From Minwuia thermotolerans (lineage in GTDB: Bacteria; Pseudomonadota; Alphaproteobacteria; Minwuiales; Minwuiaceae), in the NCBI RefSeq assembly GCF_002924445.1, contig NZ_PIGG01000074.1, positions 1-64,000 on the forward strand: a stretch of DNA of 64,000 nt, given 5' to 3'. The notes under the pieces were generated by a model, which saw nothing but the letters and a program-made list of their open reading frames with translations, was not told the DNA's origin and did no database searches. Of this stretch, positions 28,118 to 36,188 are shown in pieces; positions within the stretch are counted from its first letter, which is position 1, and each line of letters begins with the position of its first letter. A program made the translations under genes and the position numbers.

Positions 28118-29227
28118 TTACTCGCCGCTGTCGAAACCGACATTGATGTCGGAAACGTTGCCCGCGGCGGTCGCGCTCACATTGGCGACCGGCGCGATGC
28201 CGTCGGTGCCGATCTCGCGCAGGTTGGTGTAGTTCTCAACCGTGCTCGAGTTCAGCGACGCGGTGGCCACCGAGTCCGCGAACGCACCCTGGGTCAGGTC
28301 CGCGACCAGCACGCCATCGTCCCCGCTCGCCGCGTTCACGTCGATCGAGTGGTTGTTGGCGATGGCCTGGGCGTTGATGTCGGCCTGGCCGTTGGCGATG
28401 GCGTCGGCCGAAGCGACGGCCGAGACCTGCGCGGGCGTGATGGCGCCCGAGCCGCCGGCGTTCAGGAGCTGGTCCAGCGCGGCGATGTGGGTGTTCGCGT
28501 CCTCGACGTCGTCGAGGTTCGAACCATCGGCGCCGGCTTCACCGGAGAAACCACCGAAGGCGAACTGGCCTTCGTGAATGGTCGTGGCGGTCTCGCTCTC
28601 GATGGTCTCTGAGTTCGACAGCGCCGTGGCCGCGACCTCGACCACCGGCAGTTCGGTCGTCGCGTCGATGGCCTGATCCGGCGCCACCTCGAGATCCTCG
28701 ACGTTCAGCACGAAGCGGGTCGCGCCCTGGTCGCCGTCGGTGAGGACGTCGGAGCCCTCGTTGACGCCGCCCTCGACGGTCACGGTGCCGCCCTCGAAGT
28801 CGCCGCCGGTCTCGACCTGGTTGTTGTCGAGATCGCTGCTGAAGGTCTGCTCGGTGCTCTGATCGCCGTTCAGCGCGAACGCCTCGTCGAACGCTTCATC
28901 GCCGAGGTCGTCATCATCGAAGTAGGAGCCTTCGAAGGTGACGGTGCCGTCAACGGTGCCGCCTTCCGCGGGCGGGGCGTTGTTGAAGGTGCCGAGCGTC
29001 GCGGTAGCCGTCTGGTTGCCGATGGCGACCTGCAGCTTCTCGACCTCGGTCAGGCCGACCGGGGACATCTCGGAGGTGATGTCGACGTCGATGTCGACGG
29101 TCTCCAGCACGTTCTTGTCCCAGCTCCAGTTCACGTTCTCGAAAGCCTGGGCGGGACCGGTCGCGGCAAGGCCGAAGCCCAGAGCCGCCGCTGCCGTACC
29201 GGCATAGAGCCACTGTTTCCTAAACAT
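28118..29227 (-). CDS. Acidic, Asn/Ala/Thr-rich secreted protein, candidate CsgG-like substrate
   Basis: A 369-residue exported protein (signal peptide to about residue 28, GPAQAF). The mature chain is strongly acidic and rich in Ala, Asn, Thr, Ser and Gly. The C-terminal half has irregular beta-strand-like units such as VAATALSNS, VSAVASADAIANGQADINAQ and VSATAAGNVSDINV. The composition recalls secreted beta-repeat or amyloid-like fibre proteins and the Caulobacter holdfast-anchor component HfaD, but homology is not established. It lies 27 bp downstream of a CsgG/HfaB-like lipoprotein gene in the same direction. ATG 29227 follows an AAGGAGGA site, consistent with high expression. Confidence 0.65.
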   Translation of the reverse strand: MFRKQWLYAGTAAAALGFGLAATGPAQAFENVNWSWDKNVLETVDIDVDITSEMSPVGLTEVEKLQVAIGNQTATATLGTFNNAPPAEGGTVDGTVTFEGSYFDDDDLGDEAFDEAFALNGDQSTEQTFSSDLDNNQVETGGDFEGGTVTVEGGVNEGSDVLTDGDQGATRFVLNVEDLEVAPDQAIDATTELPVVEVAATALSNSETIESETATTIHEGQFAFGGFSGEAGADGSNLDDVEDANTHIAALDQLLNAGGSGAITPAQVSAVASADAIANGQADINAQAIANNHSIDVNAASGDDGVLVADLTQGAFADSVATASLNSSTVENYTNLREIGTDGIAPVANVSATAAGNVSDINVGFDSGE

Positions 29228-29254
29228 TGCGTCCTCCTTGTTGGACGGTTCGGT

Positions 29255-30094
29255 TTATAGTTCCTCTCCCATGTGATCGGTCCGGACCAGACGGCACTGC
29301 GCGTCCGGCTCGAGACCGAGGAAGTCCGTCATGACGCGGTAAACCGCCATTTCCACGACAGACCTGACGCCGAGCTGGAGAGGTTCGTTTTCGATCTGCC
29401 CGGCGTCGAACTCGACCAGGTGATCACCGAAGAAGCGGAAGATGTTGGCCTGCACCTCGTAGCCGTAGATCTGCTTCTGCAGGCTGAGGGTGTAGGGCAC
29501 CGTGAAGTTCCGCGAGTTGATCACCCGGAGATCCAGGGCGACATTGATGACCACGGAGCGGGCCGAACCGCCCACGCCCTTGACCGAGGCGCGCACACCG
29601 CCGCTGGCGATGTTGTGGTTCAGTTCGGTCAGCGCGCCGGCGACGATGAAGTCGCTCGCCGGCAGTTCGTAATCATCGATGTCGCGTTCCAGCTGGCCGC
29701 CCTGGGCCAGCTTCATTTCGGCCAGCGGGATGCGCAGGTCGAGACGTTCGACCATGCGCACCTTGCCGGTGCGGCCCAGCGCGCTGATCACCATCTCGGA
29801 GACGCCCTGGCTGAGGGCGCGGCTGCCGGTCTGCAGGTCGATCTGGCCCGATTTGTCGGCCACCTCGCCGACCGCGAAGATCGGCAGGTTGTCGCCGTTC
29901 TGCCGGGAAAGCCCGGCCAGGCACTGGGTGTAGGGGGTCTCGTTGCTGGTCACCGGAAAGCTGAAGACGGGGTCCACACCGTCCTCGCCGTGTTCGATGT
30001 GACCTTCGCAGGCCGCCGCGATGAGGGCCGCCGCCGCGATGGTCGAGACCTGGCCCAGCCGCCTGGACCGCTTGTTCTGCTTGTTGTTTCGCAT
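29255..30094 (-). CDS. CsgG/HfaB-family outer-membrane secretion lipoprotein
   Basis: A 279-residue lipoprotein precursor: basic N terminus (MRNNKQNKRSRR), hydrophobic core and a likely acylated cysteine in IAAAC near residue 29. The mature domain matches the CsgG fold: PIFAVGEVADKSGQ, GSRALSQGVSEMVISALGRTGKVRMVERLDL, SDFIVAGALTELNHNI and SVVINVALDLRVINS in order. CsgG forms a nonameric outer-membrane pore for curli subunits, and HfaB helps anchor the Caulobacter holdfast. The gene leads a set with two secreted proteins downstream and is divergent from a LuxR-type regulator, so it is likely the pore or assembly factor for those proteins. Confidence 0.85.
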   Translation of the reverse strand: MRNNKQNKRSRRLGQVSTIAAAALIAAACEGHIEHGEDGVDPVFSFPVTSNETPYTQCLAGLSRQNGDNLPIFAVGEVADKSGQIDLQTGSRALSQGVSEMVISALGRTGKVRMVERLDLRIPLAEMKLAQGGQLERDIDDYELPASDFIVAGALTELNHNIASGGVRASVKGVGGSARSVVINVALDLRVINSRNFTVPYTLSLQKQIYGYEVQANIFRFFGDHLVEFDAGQIENEPLQLGVRSVVEMAVYRVMTDFLGLEPDAQCRLVRTDHMGEEL

Positions 30095-30406
30095 CCCACC
30101 TGTCCCTTTGGTCGCGCCGCCGGCCTCGGGCGGCGGCGGTCGCCGTGTTCGATCTGTGAGGAGTTTCGGGGCTGGGGGGCGGGAATGAAAGAAATCAAAG
30201 GGGTACCATGATGCAAAAAAGGGGCTACCACTTCAGTACAGTGCCGAAAGACAATCTGGGTAATAAATAAAACCAAAGATCTAATCCGGCCGATTGATTG
30301 CGTGGCGTGGGTGTTTTCGTACGATGGGCGCGAACAGCTCTGGGAAATTCAACCGCTATAACGCGGATCGAGAGAAAGAGGACGTATTGGGAGCGTCGGG
30401 AACAGC
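30095..30406. promoter_or_regulatory. Divergent promoter region, csgG-like to luxR-like genes
   Basis: A 312-bp gap, noticeably more AT-rich at 30180-30300 than its surroundings. Two similar blocks, GGGGTACCA (30200s) and GGGGCTACCAC (about 20 bp later), are possible regulator half sites. The stretch GGTAATAAATAAAACCAAAG around 30256-30280 could hold a -10 element. No RNA gene or ORF is supported here. Confidence 0.4.
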
Positions 30407-31156
30407 ATGGAAAGGACCGGCGCCGATTGCGGGGTTGCCGGGCAGCCGGGTCCGATGACCGGCCGGGATTCGATTGTGCGGGAACCGGCGCGACCGGTGG
30501 TCGTCTATGACGAGGGCCGCGACCGGCTGCGGCGGATCGCCAGCGACCTGCGGGGCGCCGAGGGCATGCCGGTGACGCGGGCAGGCGGCCTGGACGAACT
30601 TGCCGGCCTGATGGAGCGTCACGACTTCGCCAACGCCGACGTGCTGGTCTGGCACGCCACCTTCTGGAACCTGCCGCGCGGCGAGACGCTCAGGCTGTTC
30701 GGCCTGCTGCGCGGCGCGCGGCTGGTCGTGGTGGTGGCCCTGGACGAACTGCTGGACGGCGCGCCTGCGATGAAGCTGGGCGAAGCCTGGCTGTTCGCCG
30801 ATCTCGGCCCTGCGCGGCTGGCGGATGCGTTGCGGCTGACGCGGCTCGGCTATGGCGTGGTGCCTTCGGGCGCCGAAGGCGGGCTGGACCTGTTCAGCCT
30901 GCGCCGCGCCACCCTGAAGGAGATGGATCCGCGCGAGCGGGGCGTGCTGGAGGCGCTGGCCCGTGGTTCGACCAACCGCGCCATCGGCCGCGAACTCGGC
31001 CTGACCGACGCCGTCGCCAAGGGGCTGGTGCGCCGGGTGCTGGGCCGGCTCAACCTGCGCAACCGCACCGAGGCGGCAGTGTTCCTGGCGCGCGCCCGGC
31101 AAGCGGCGCCGGAGGAGGGCGCGCATCGTCTCGCGGACGCGGCGCATTGGGGGTAG
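30407..31156 (+). CDS. LuxR/CsgD-like regulator with degenerate receiver
   Basis: A 249-residue protein. The C-terminal LuxR helix-turn-helix is clear: MDPRERGVLEALARGSTNRAIGRELGLTDAVAKGLVRRVLGRLNLRNRTEAAVFL (about residues 172-226). The N-terminal part has the strand/helix pattern of a receiver domain, but the phosphoacceptor position reads VLVWHATFW, without Asp, so it probably works without phosphorylation, as CsgD does. Divergent from the CsgG-like gene, which is its probable target. ATG 30407 follows GGGAGCG; ATG 30455 is a weaker alternative. Confidence 0.78.
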   Translation: MERTGADCGVAGQPGPMTGRDSIVREPARPVVVYDEGRDRLRRIASDLRGAEGMPVTRAGGLDELAGLMERHDFANADVLVWHATFWNLPRGETLRLFGLLRGARLVVVVALDELLDGAPAMKLGEAWLFADLGPARLADALRLTRLGYGVVPSGAEGGLDLFSLRRATLKEMDPRERGVLEALARGSTNRAIGRELGLTDAVAKGLVRRVLGRLNLRNRTEAAVFLARARQAAPEEGAHRLADAAHWG

Positions 31157-31236
31157 AGGCCCGGTTAGGCGTTGCAATGCGCCGCCGCGCGCCACCACAT
31201 TCAGGTATCAGCGTCGGAAAGGTGGAGGAAGAACCA

Positions 31237-31794
31237 ATGCAGACCCGCCAGTTTCAGAGACACGGACTATCGCGGCTGATACCCCTCGCCGCGGCCGGCT
31301 TCGCGTCGGTCGCCGTGGTGGCCGCCGCCGAAGCCCAGCCCATCCGCGAGAATTTCAACTTCCGCGGCGGCAATCAGGCGGTGAGCTTCGCCCACCGTCA
31401 GGCCATTCTCGACCAGCAGCTCCGCGGCGTGACGCCCGACAACCTGCTCCGGGGCTCCGACGGGCGGCTGCTCGAGGTGGAGCGCGGACCCGACGGCGTC
31501 GCCATCGTCCGCGAACAGGCGGCCCCCCTGATCCCGACAGGCGGTATCTCGTTTGGCGCCGACGGTTTCTCGTTCGGCGTCGGCGGCTTCAACGCCCATT
31601 TCGCCGGCGGCGGCGCCAGCGGCGCCTTCGTGGTCACCTCGCCCGTCGGCGGCGAGACCGGCGATACGGTGAACAACTGGGTCAGCCTGGTCAGCCCGGG
31701 CGCCGGCGCGGCCGGGGGCCGCGGCGCCATCGATACCTGGACCCGTCAGGCTGCCTCCATGGGCGCCTCGGGGGCGTCGCCGCAGCCACGCTGA
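31237..31794 (+). CDS. Exported protein of unknown function near the CsgG-like cluster
   Basis: A 185-residue product with a signal peptide (hydrophobic residues about 13-31, AAEAQ cleavage). The mature protein starts PIRENFNFRGGNQAVSFAHRQ, then becomes Gly/Ala/Phe-rich (GADGFSFGVGGFNAHFAGGG), ending in a Gly/Ala/Ser-rich tail. I recognise no family. It follows the LuxR/CsgD-like gene by 80 bp on the same strand and, given its secretion and composition, may be another exported fibre or surface component. Start ATG 31237 follows GGAGGAAGAA; the frame upstream overlaps the previous gene. Confidence 0.6.
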   Translation: MQTRQFQRHGLSRLIPLAAAGFASVAVVAAAEAQPIRENFNFRGGNQAVSFAHRQAILDQQLRGVTPDNLLRGSDGRLLEVERGPDGVAIVREQAAPLIPTGGISFGADGFSFGVGGFNAHFAGGGASGAFVVTSPVGGETGDTVNNWVSLVSPGAGAAGGRGAIDTWTRQAASMGASGASPQPR

Positions 31795-31821
31795 CGGCGC
31801 GGGGCTGCGGGACCGGCGGCC

Positions 31822-32481
31822 TCAGTCCCCGTCGGCCGGCTCCACCGGCGCGATGCCCTGTTCGATCGCCCAGACCGCCGCCTGGGTGCGGTTGGTCAGG
31901 CGCAGCTTCCTGAGCAGCCCCTTCATGTGAATCTTCACCGTCGCCTCGGTCACGCCGAGGCGGCGGGCGATCTCCTTGTTCGAATCCCCGTCCACCAGAT
32001 GACGCAGCACGGTCTGTTCGCGCTCGGTGAGCCCGAAGGCGCCGAGTTCGGCGCCGCGGTCCAGCGCCGGGGCCATGCCGTCGCTGATGGCCTCCGCGGC
32101 CAGGCTGGTCGGCAGGACCCGCTCCCCCAGCATGATCAGGCGCAGCGATTGCAGCAGCGCCTCGCGCGAGACGTCGCGCACCAGATAGCCGTCGGCCCCG
32201 GCGCCGATGCAGGTGCGGAAGGTCGCCGCCTCCCGCGAGTCGCTGACCACGGCGACGAAGGCGCCGGGAAAGCGCGTGCGCGCCATATGCAGGCCGGCGG
32301 CCACGTCCTCGCAGCTCGCCGCATCGAACAGCACCAGGGCGGTCCCGTCATTCTCGTTCGGCGGGCTGTCGCTTATTTCGGGAAGCTCCTCCACGATCGA
32401 GAACTCCGAGTCCTTGAGCATGCTCTTCAGGCCCTCGCGCAAAAGGGCATCTCTGGCGATGATCGTGGCATCCGTCGGCAT
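31822..32481 (-). CDS. NarL/LuxR-family response regulator, atypical receiver
   Basis: A 219-residue protein with an N-terminal receiver-like domain and a C-terminal LuxR helix-turn-helix (GLTEREQTVLRHLVDGDSNKEIARRLGVTEATVKIHMKGLLRKLRLTNRTQAAVWA, about residues 148-202). The receiver keeps an aspartate in ALVLFDAAS, but the usual lysine is Arg in GYLVRDVS, so phosphorylation control is doubtful. No kinase is adjacent. It faces the secreted-protein gene at 31237 tail to tail and its helix-turn-helix resembles the other LuxR protein at 30407, so the two probably frame one regulated locus. ATG 32481 follows GGGGGAGG. Confidence 0.85.
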   Translation of the reverse strand: MPTDATIIARDALLREGLKSMLKDSEFSIVEELPEISDSPPNENDGTALVLFDAASCEDVAAGLHMARTRFPGAFVAVVSDSREAATFRTCIGAGADGYLVRDVSREALLQSLRLIMLGERVLPTSLAAEAISDGMAPALDRGAELGAFGLTEREQTVLRHLVDGDSNKEIARRLGVTEATVKIHMKGLLRKLRLTNRTQAAVWAIEQGIAPVEPADGD

Positions 32482-32855
32482 TTCGGTTACCTCCCCCCGG
32501 CGCGGCGGCCCGCTCCGGATTACTGCTTCCTACACTACTGTTCGGAGCGACCCGTCGGCCCTGTTTCACTCTCCGATAAAAAGGAAGTGTTACCTCGTTG
32601 GCGGAATTGAAGAGGACTAACGCGGAGAAGGTAGATCGGCTGTGGTAGTCTGCAACCCGGGGCCGCCTGTCCTCGTTCTTTCGATGCGCGGAAGCCGGGG
32701 ATTCAGCGGCGCTGCAGGACTATTCCTTCGCCAGGGTGCGTCAAGGCGGCGCGCCGGTGATCCGGACAGGCGAGGGCGAAAGGGGAGGGCAAGCCAATCG
32801 ATTGGCGATCCGGGTCACGCGCCAAGGCGCAGACGGGCCGGATTGCGATGCCGGA
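32482..32855. other. Gene-free stretch between luxR-like gene and tRNA-Glu
   Basis: 374 bp without a supportable gene. The left part is the promoter region of the LuxR-type regulator. A 14-bp perfect palindrome GCCAATCGATTGGC lies at 32793-32806, downstream of the tRNA. Nothing else is seen. Confidence 0.4.
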
Positions 32856-32931
32856 TGGTACCCCGTAGGGGAATCGAACCCCTGTTTCCAGCGTGAGAGG
32901 CTGGCGTCCTGGGCCACTAGACGAACGGGGC
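32856..32931 (-). tRNA. tRNA-Glu (anticodon CTC)
   Basis: On the minus strand the 76-nt cloverleaf starts GCCCCGT and ends ACGGGGT-A-CCA, with a G-U closing pair. The D arm (TCGTCTAGTGGCCCAGGA) is typical of tRNA-Glu. The anticodon stem CCAGC/GCTGG encloses the loop CTCTCAC (anticodon CTC), and the T arm reads AGGGGTTCGATTCCCCT. CCA is encoded. No integrase or duplicated tRNA end is next to it. Confidence 0.95.
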
Positions 32932-33109
32932 AGTGGCTTGCTCGGCAGGCCGCGGGTTCTAACGTCCGCGCGGTTTGTCGTCAAGCGCCTCACGCACGCG
33001 CGGCTCATGGCAGGTGCGACCCCGCCGGCCCTTGCGGCGCGGCGGACCTTGGGCTTTATTGGCCGAAACGCGCGTCCGCGCGTTGGGGGAGACACCGACA
33101 GAGGGCGAT

Positions 33110-34567
33110 ATGGCTGGAATTACCGGATTTGGCGGCTACGTGCCGCGGCTTCGGCTGCAGCGCAAGGCGGTCGTTGAGGCGAATGGCTGGTTCAACCCGG
33201 CGCTGGCGGGACTGGCGAAGGGCGAGCGGTCCATGTGCAACTGGGACGAGGACAGCCTGACCATGGCGGTCGAGGCGGCCCGGGACTGCCTGGGCGAGAC
33301 GGCCCCGTCCGATCTGCGCGCGCTGTACTTCGCGTCCACCACCATGCCCTTCGCGGACCGCCAGAACGCGACCGTTGCGGCGACGGCGCTGCAGCTCGGC
33401 GAGAACCTGCGGACCGTCGACATGACCTCGTCGCAGCGCGCCGGCACCTCGGGCCTGATCGAGGCGCTGGAGAACGTCGAGGGGCGCGACGGCCAGGTGC
33501 TCTACGTCGCCGCCGATACCCGCGAGACCGCGGCGTCGGGCGCGCAGGAACTGCAGATGGGCGACGGCGCCGCGGCGCTGCTGCTGGGCAGTGACAACGT
33601 GGTCGCCGAATATCTCGGTTCGCATCAGATCTCCACGGACTTCGTCGACCATTACCGCGGCCAGAACCGGTCCTACGACTACAACTGGGAGGAGCGCTGG
33701 ATCCGCGACGAGGGCTATTTCAAGATCGTGCCCCCGGCGGTGCAGGCCCTGCTGGACAAGACCGGCGTCGCCGGCGGCGACATCGACATGATGATCATGC
33801 CGGCGCTGATCCGCGGCGTGGCCCAGAAGATCGCCAAGGGCGCCGGCATCAGGGACGAGGCCGTGCAGGACAGCCTGCACGCCGTGATGGGCGAGGCCGG
33901 CGCGGCCCATGCGCTGATCATGCTCTCGAAGGCGCTGCAGAACGCGAAGCCGGGCCAGACCATCCTGGTGATCGGCTGGGGCCAGGGCTGCGACCTGATG
34001 CTGTTCCGCGCCACCGACGCCATCACGAAGTTCAAGCCGAGCCTGGGCGGCGTCGAGGGCTTTCTCAAGCGCAAGCGCGAGGAGACCAACTACAACCGCT
34101 ACCTCGCCTTCAACGACCTGATCGACCGCGACAAGGGCATCCGCGCCGAGGTCGACGCCCAGACCGCGCTGACCACCCTCTACCGCAAGCGCGACATGGT
34201 TCTGGGCTTCGTCGGCGGCAAGTGCACCAAGTGCGGCACGGTGCAGTATCCGAAGTCCCATATCTGCGTGAACCCGAACTGCGGCGCCTGGAAGAGCCAG
34301 GAGCCCTACCGCTTCGCCGACGTGCCCTGCACCGTGCAGAGCTGGACCGCGGACGGACTGACCTACTCGCCGGACCCGCCGACCCATTTCGGCATGGTCA
34401 CCTTCGAGGGCGGCGGGCGGCTGATGGCCGACCTGACGGACGTCGACAAGGGCGACGTCGAGGTCGGCATGCCGCTGCGCATGGTCTTCCGCATCAAGGT
34501 CGAGGACGAGCGCCGCGGCTTCAAGAAGTACTTCTGGAAGGCCGCGCCCGACCACCGCAAGGTCTGA
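33110..34567 (+). CDS. Thiolase-fold HMG-CoA synthase-like / Zn-ribbon OB-fold fusion protein
   Basis: A 485-residue fusion. Residues 1 to about 330 have the thiolase fold of HMG-CoA synthases (start MAGITGFGGYVPRLRL). Residues about 365-485 are a DUF35-type zinc ribbon (CTKCGTVQYP...CVNPNC) plus OB fold, usually a separate acyl-CoA-binding partner of thiolases. The catalytic residues look lost: the ACKAGT-like cysteine loop reads SSQRAGT (Gln109), the Glu loop reads ASTTMP and the His-x-Pro loop reads IMP. So HMG-CoA synthesis is unlikely, and the role may be decarboxylation, binding or structural. ATG 33110; a hairpin terminator follows. Confidence 0.8.
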   Translation: MAGITGFGGYVPRLRLQRKAVVEANGWFNPALAGLAKGERSMCNWDEDSLTMAVEAARDCLGETAPSDLRALYFASTTMPFADRQNATVAATALQLGENLRTVDMTSSQRAGTSGLIEALENVEGRDGQVLYVAADTRETAASGAQELQMGDGAAALLLGSDNVVAEYLGSHQISTDFVDHYRGQNRSYDYNWEERWIRDEGYFKIVPPAVQALLDKTGVAGGDIDMMIMPALIRGVAQKIAKGAGIRDEAVQDSLHAVMGEAGAAHALIMLSKALQNAKPGQTILVIGWGQGCDLMLFRATDAITKFKPSLGGVEGFLKRKREETNYNRYLAFNDLIDRDKGIRAEVDAQTALTTLYRKRDMVLGFVGGKCTKCGTVQYPKSHICVNPNCGAWKSQEPYRFADVPCTVQSWTADGLTYSPDPPTHFGMVTFEGGGRLMADLTDVDKGDVEVGMPLRMVFRIKVEDERRGFKKYFWKAAPDHRKV

Positions 34568-34592
34568 ACCGGCTGACACCCGCGCAACGCAG

Positions 34593-34620
34593 AAGGCCCC
34601 GGGCGCAAGCCCGGGGCCTT
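34593..34620. terminator. Bidirectional terminator hairpin
   Basis: Perfect 12-bp arms AAGGCCCCGGGC and GCCCGGGGCCTT around GCAA, between the convergent OB-fold fusion gene and the DUF1272 gene. The arms supply a short A/T tail on each strand. Confidence 0.8.
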
Positions 34621-34627
34621 TCACGTT

Positions 34628-34870
34628 TCAGGCCGCGCAGCCTTCGGGCTTGAGGATGCGTTTCGTGGAAGCCGGGTGTTTCGCCAGCATGTGCGGCGGA
34701 CGGATCGGCCGGGCGACGAGATTGCCGCCGCAATTGGGGCAGACGCCGCCCAGCTTCGCTTCGGCGCAGCCGCGGCAGAAGGTGCACTCATAGGTGCATA
34801 TCACCGCGTCCGCCGCTTCGGGCGGCAGGTCGCGGTCGCAGCATTCGCAGTTGGGGCGCAGTTCCAGCAT
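34628..34870 (-). CDS. DUF1272 zinc-binding protein
   Basis: An 80-residue protein of the DUF1272 family, rich in paired cysteines: CECCDRD, CTYECTFCRGCAE and CPNCGG, consistent with two zinc sites. The N terminus MLELRPNCE and the central ICTYECTFC segment are characteristic. Function unknown. It lies 16 bp downstream of the Rieske oxygenase gene on the same strand and may be co-transcribed with it. Confidence 0.9.
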   Translation of the reverse strand: MLELRPNCECCDRDLPPEAADAVICTYECTFCRGCAEAKLGGVCPNCGGNLVARPIRPPHMLAKHPASTKRILKPEGCAA

Positions 34871-34886
34871 CGTCGGACCCTCCCGT

Positions 34887-36071
34887 TCAGGCGCTCAGCA
34901 TGCGCTCTGCGGTCCAGCGGTGGAAGTCCCGCGTCGTCGTCTCCAGCACCGGGGTGAGCACGCCGCCGTCGAAGGCCGGCGAGCGGCGGCCGGCCTGCAT
35001 GCGCTCCACCGGTTCGACGTCCTCGGCGAAGACCTCGCGCCACAGCCGGGTGTTGGCCTGCCGCAGGGGCGCGCGGCGGGCGCCGGTGGCGGTTTCGGCG
35101 TCGAAATAGCCGATGCGGACGCGCTCCACCGTGGTTCCGCCGTCCTGCGGCGCCAGCACGATGCCGTACCAGTGGTCGGCGTGCAGGCCGTAGAGCAGGT
35201 TGGGATAGACCGCGACGTATTCGGCGCGCGTGTCCCACCACGGGCCCAGCCCTTCGAGCCGCGGCAGGCCGCCGCCGGCGAGATCGAGCGCCGGGGCATA
35301 GACCAGGCTCACCTGTCCGGCGTGGCCGGGTTCGCCGACGATCGGTTCATGGTCCTCGATGCGGGAATAGCTGTTCAGTCCGGGATGGACCGAGGGGAGG
35401 TGGTAGCTCTCGAGATAGTTCTCCACCGCCAGCTTCCAGTTGCAGGCCACCTCGATCTCGAAGGCGGAGTCGCCGCCGCCGGCATGGAACGGCCGCCCGC
35501 CGAACACGGTCCAGCGCGCCGCCAGCGGGGCCAGCACGTCGTCGATCTCCGGGGCCGCGCCCGAGAGGTCGGCGAAGACGACGCCGAACCGGCTCGCCGA
35601 GCGGATCTCGACCAGGCCGAGATCGCCGGGCCGAACCGCCTCGTGGCTGTCGACGCCCACGCCGCCGACATGGGGCGTGCGGTCCAGCCTGCCATCCAGG
35701 CGGTAGCACCAGGCGTGGTAGGGGCAGCGGATGACCGAGCCCGTGCGCGTCGGCCGGTCCACCAGTTTCAGGCCGCGATGACGGCAGATGTTGTGGAAGA
35801 CCCTGAGCGCGCCGTCGCGGCCACGCGCCAGCAGCAGGGGCAGGCCGGCGATGTCGGCCGGGTACAGCGCGCCGGGCCGGGGCGCGTCGCCCTCGAAGCC
35901 GACGGCGATCCAGCCGCCCTGCCAGACGGCGCGCCGCTCCGCGGCTTCGTAGAGCGGGTCGAGATAGGCGGCGTTGGGCAGCGCCGCTGTGATGTTGCGC
36001 GGGTCGGCGACCCGACGGAGATCGCCGGCGAGCGGTTCCGGCAGGGCCGGATGAGCGGAGGCCATGTCCAT
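34887..36071 (-). CDS. Rieske [2Fe-2S] aromatic ring-hydroxylating oxygenase, alpha subunit type
   Basis: A 394-residue oxygenase. The Rieske cluster motif C-R-H (Cys96, His98) with C-P-Y-H (Cys116, His119) is intact. The mononuclear iron site is in NWKLAVENYLESYHLPSVHPGL (about residues 209-230), giving two histidines, with a later aspartate. Family members hydroxylate or demethylate aromatic or N-methylated substrates using electrons from a separate reductase, which is not encoded nearby. ATG 36071 follows a GAGGTG site; the longer open frame is not supported. Confidence 0.9.
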   Translation of the reverse strand: MDMASAHPALPEPLAGDLRRVADPRNITAALPNAAYLDPLYEAAERRAVWQGGWIAVGFEGDAPRPGALYPADIAGLPLLLARGRDGALRVFHNICRHRGLKLVDRPTRTGSVIRCPYHAWCYRLDGRLDRTPHVGGVGVDSHEAVRPGDLGLVEIRSASRFGVVFADLSGAAPEIDDVLAPLAARWTVFGGRPFHAGGGDSAFEIEVACNWKLAVENYLESYHLPSVHPGLNSYSRIEDHEPIVGEPGHAGQVSLVYAPALDLAGGGLPRLEGLGPWWDTRAEYVAVYPNLLYGLHADHWYGIVLAPQDGGTTVERVRIGYFDAETATGARRAPLRQANTRLWREVFAEDVEPVERMQAGRRSPAFDGGVLTPVLETTTRDFHRWTAERMLSA

Positions 36072-36188
36072 CGGGCGCACCTCGCTGTTGCCATGTCGGG
36101 ATACAGCTTGCGCCCGCCCCGCCCTGACGCAGCGTCGGATTCCGGCAGCCGCTATTTCATGCGCGACCGACACCGGCGGGCGGGGCGG

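Noticed and set aside
32793-32806. 14-bp palindrome GCCAATCGATTGGC downstream of tRNA-Glu
   Set aside because: No second copy, gene or promoter context; a single short palindrome is not enough to call a site.
32856-33109. tRNA-Glu as an integration site for a genomic island
   Set aside because: No integrase, no duplicated tRNA 3' end and no composition shift next to it.
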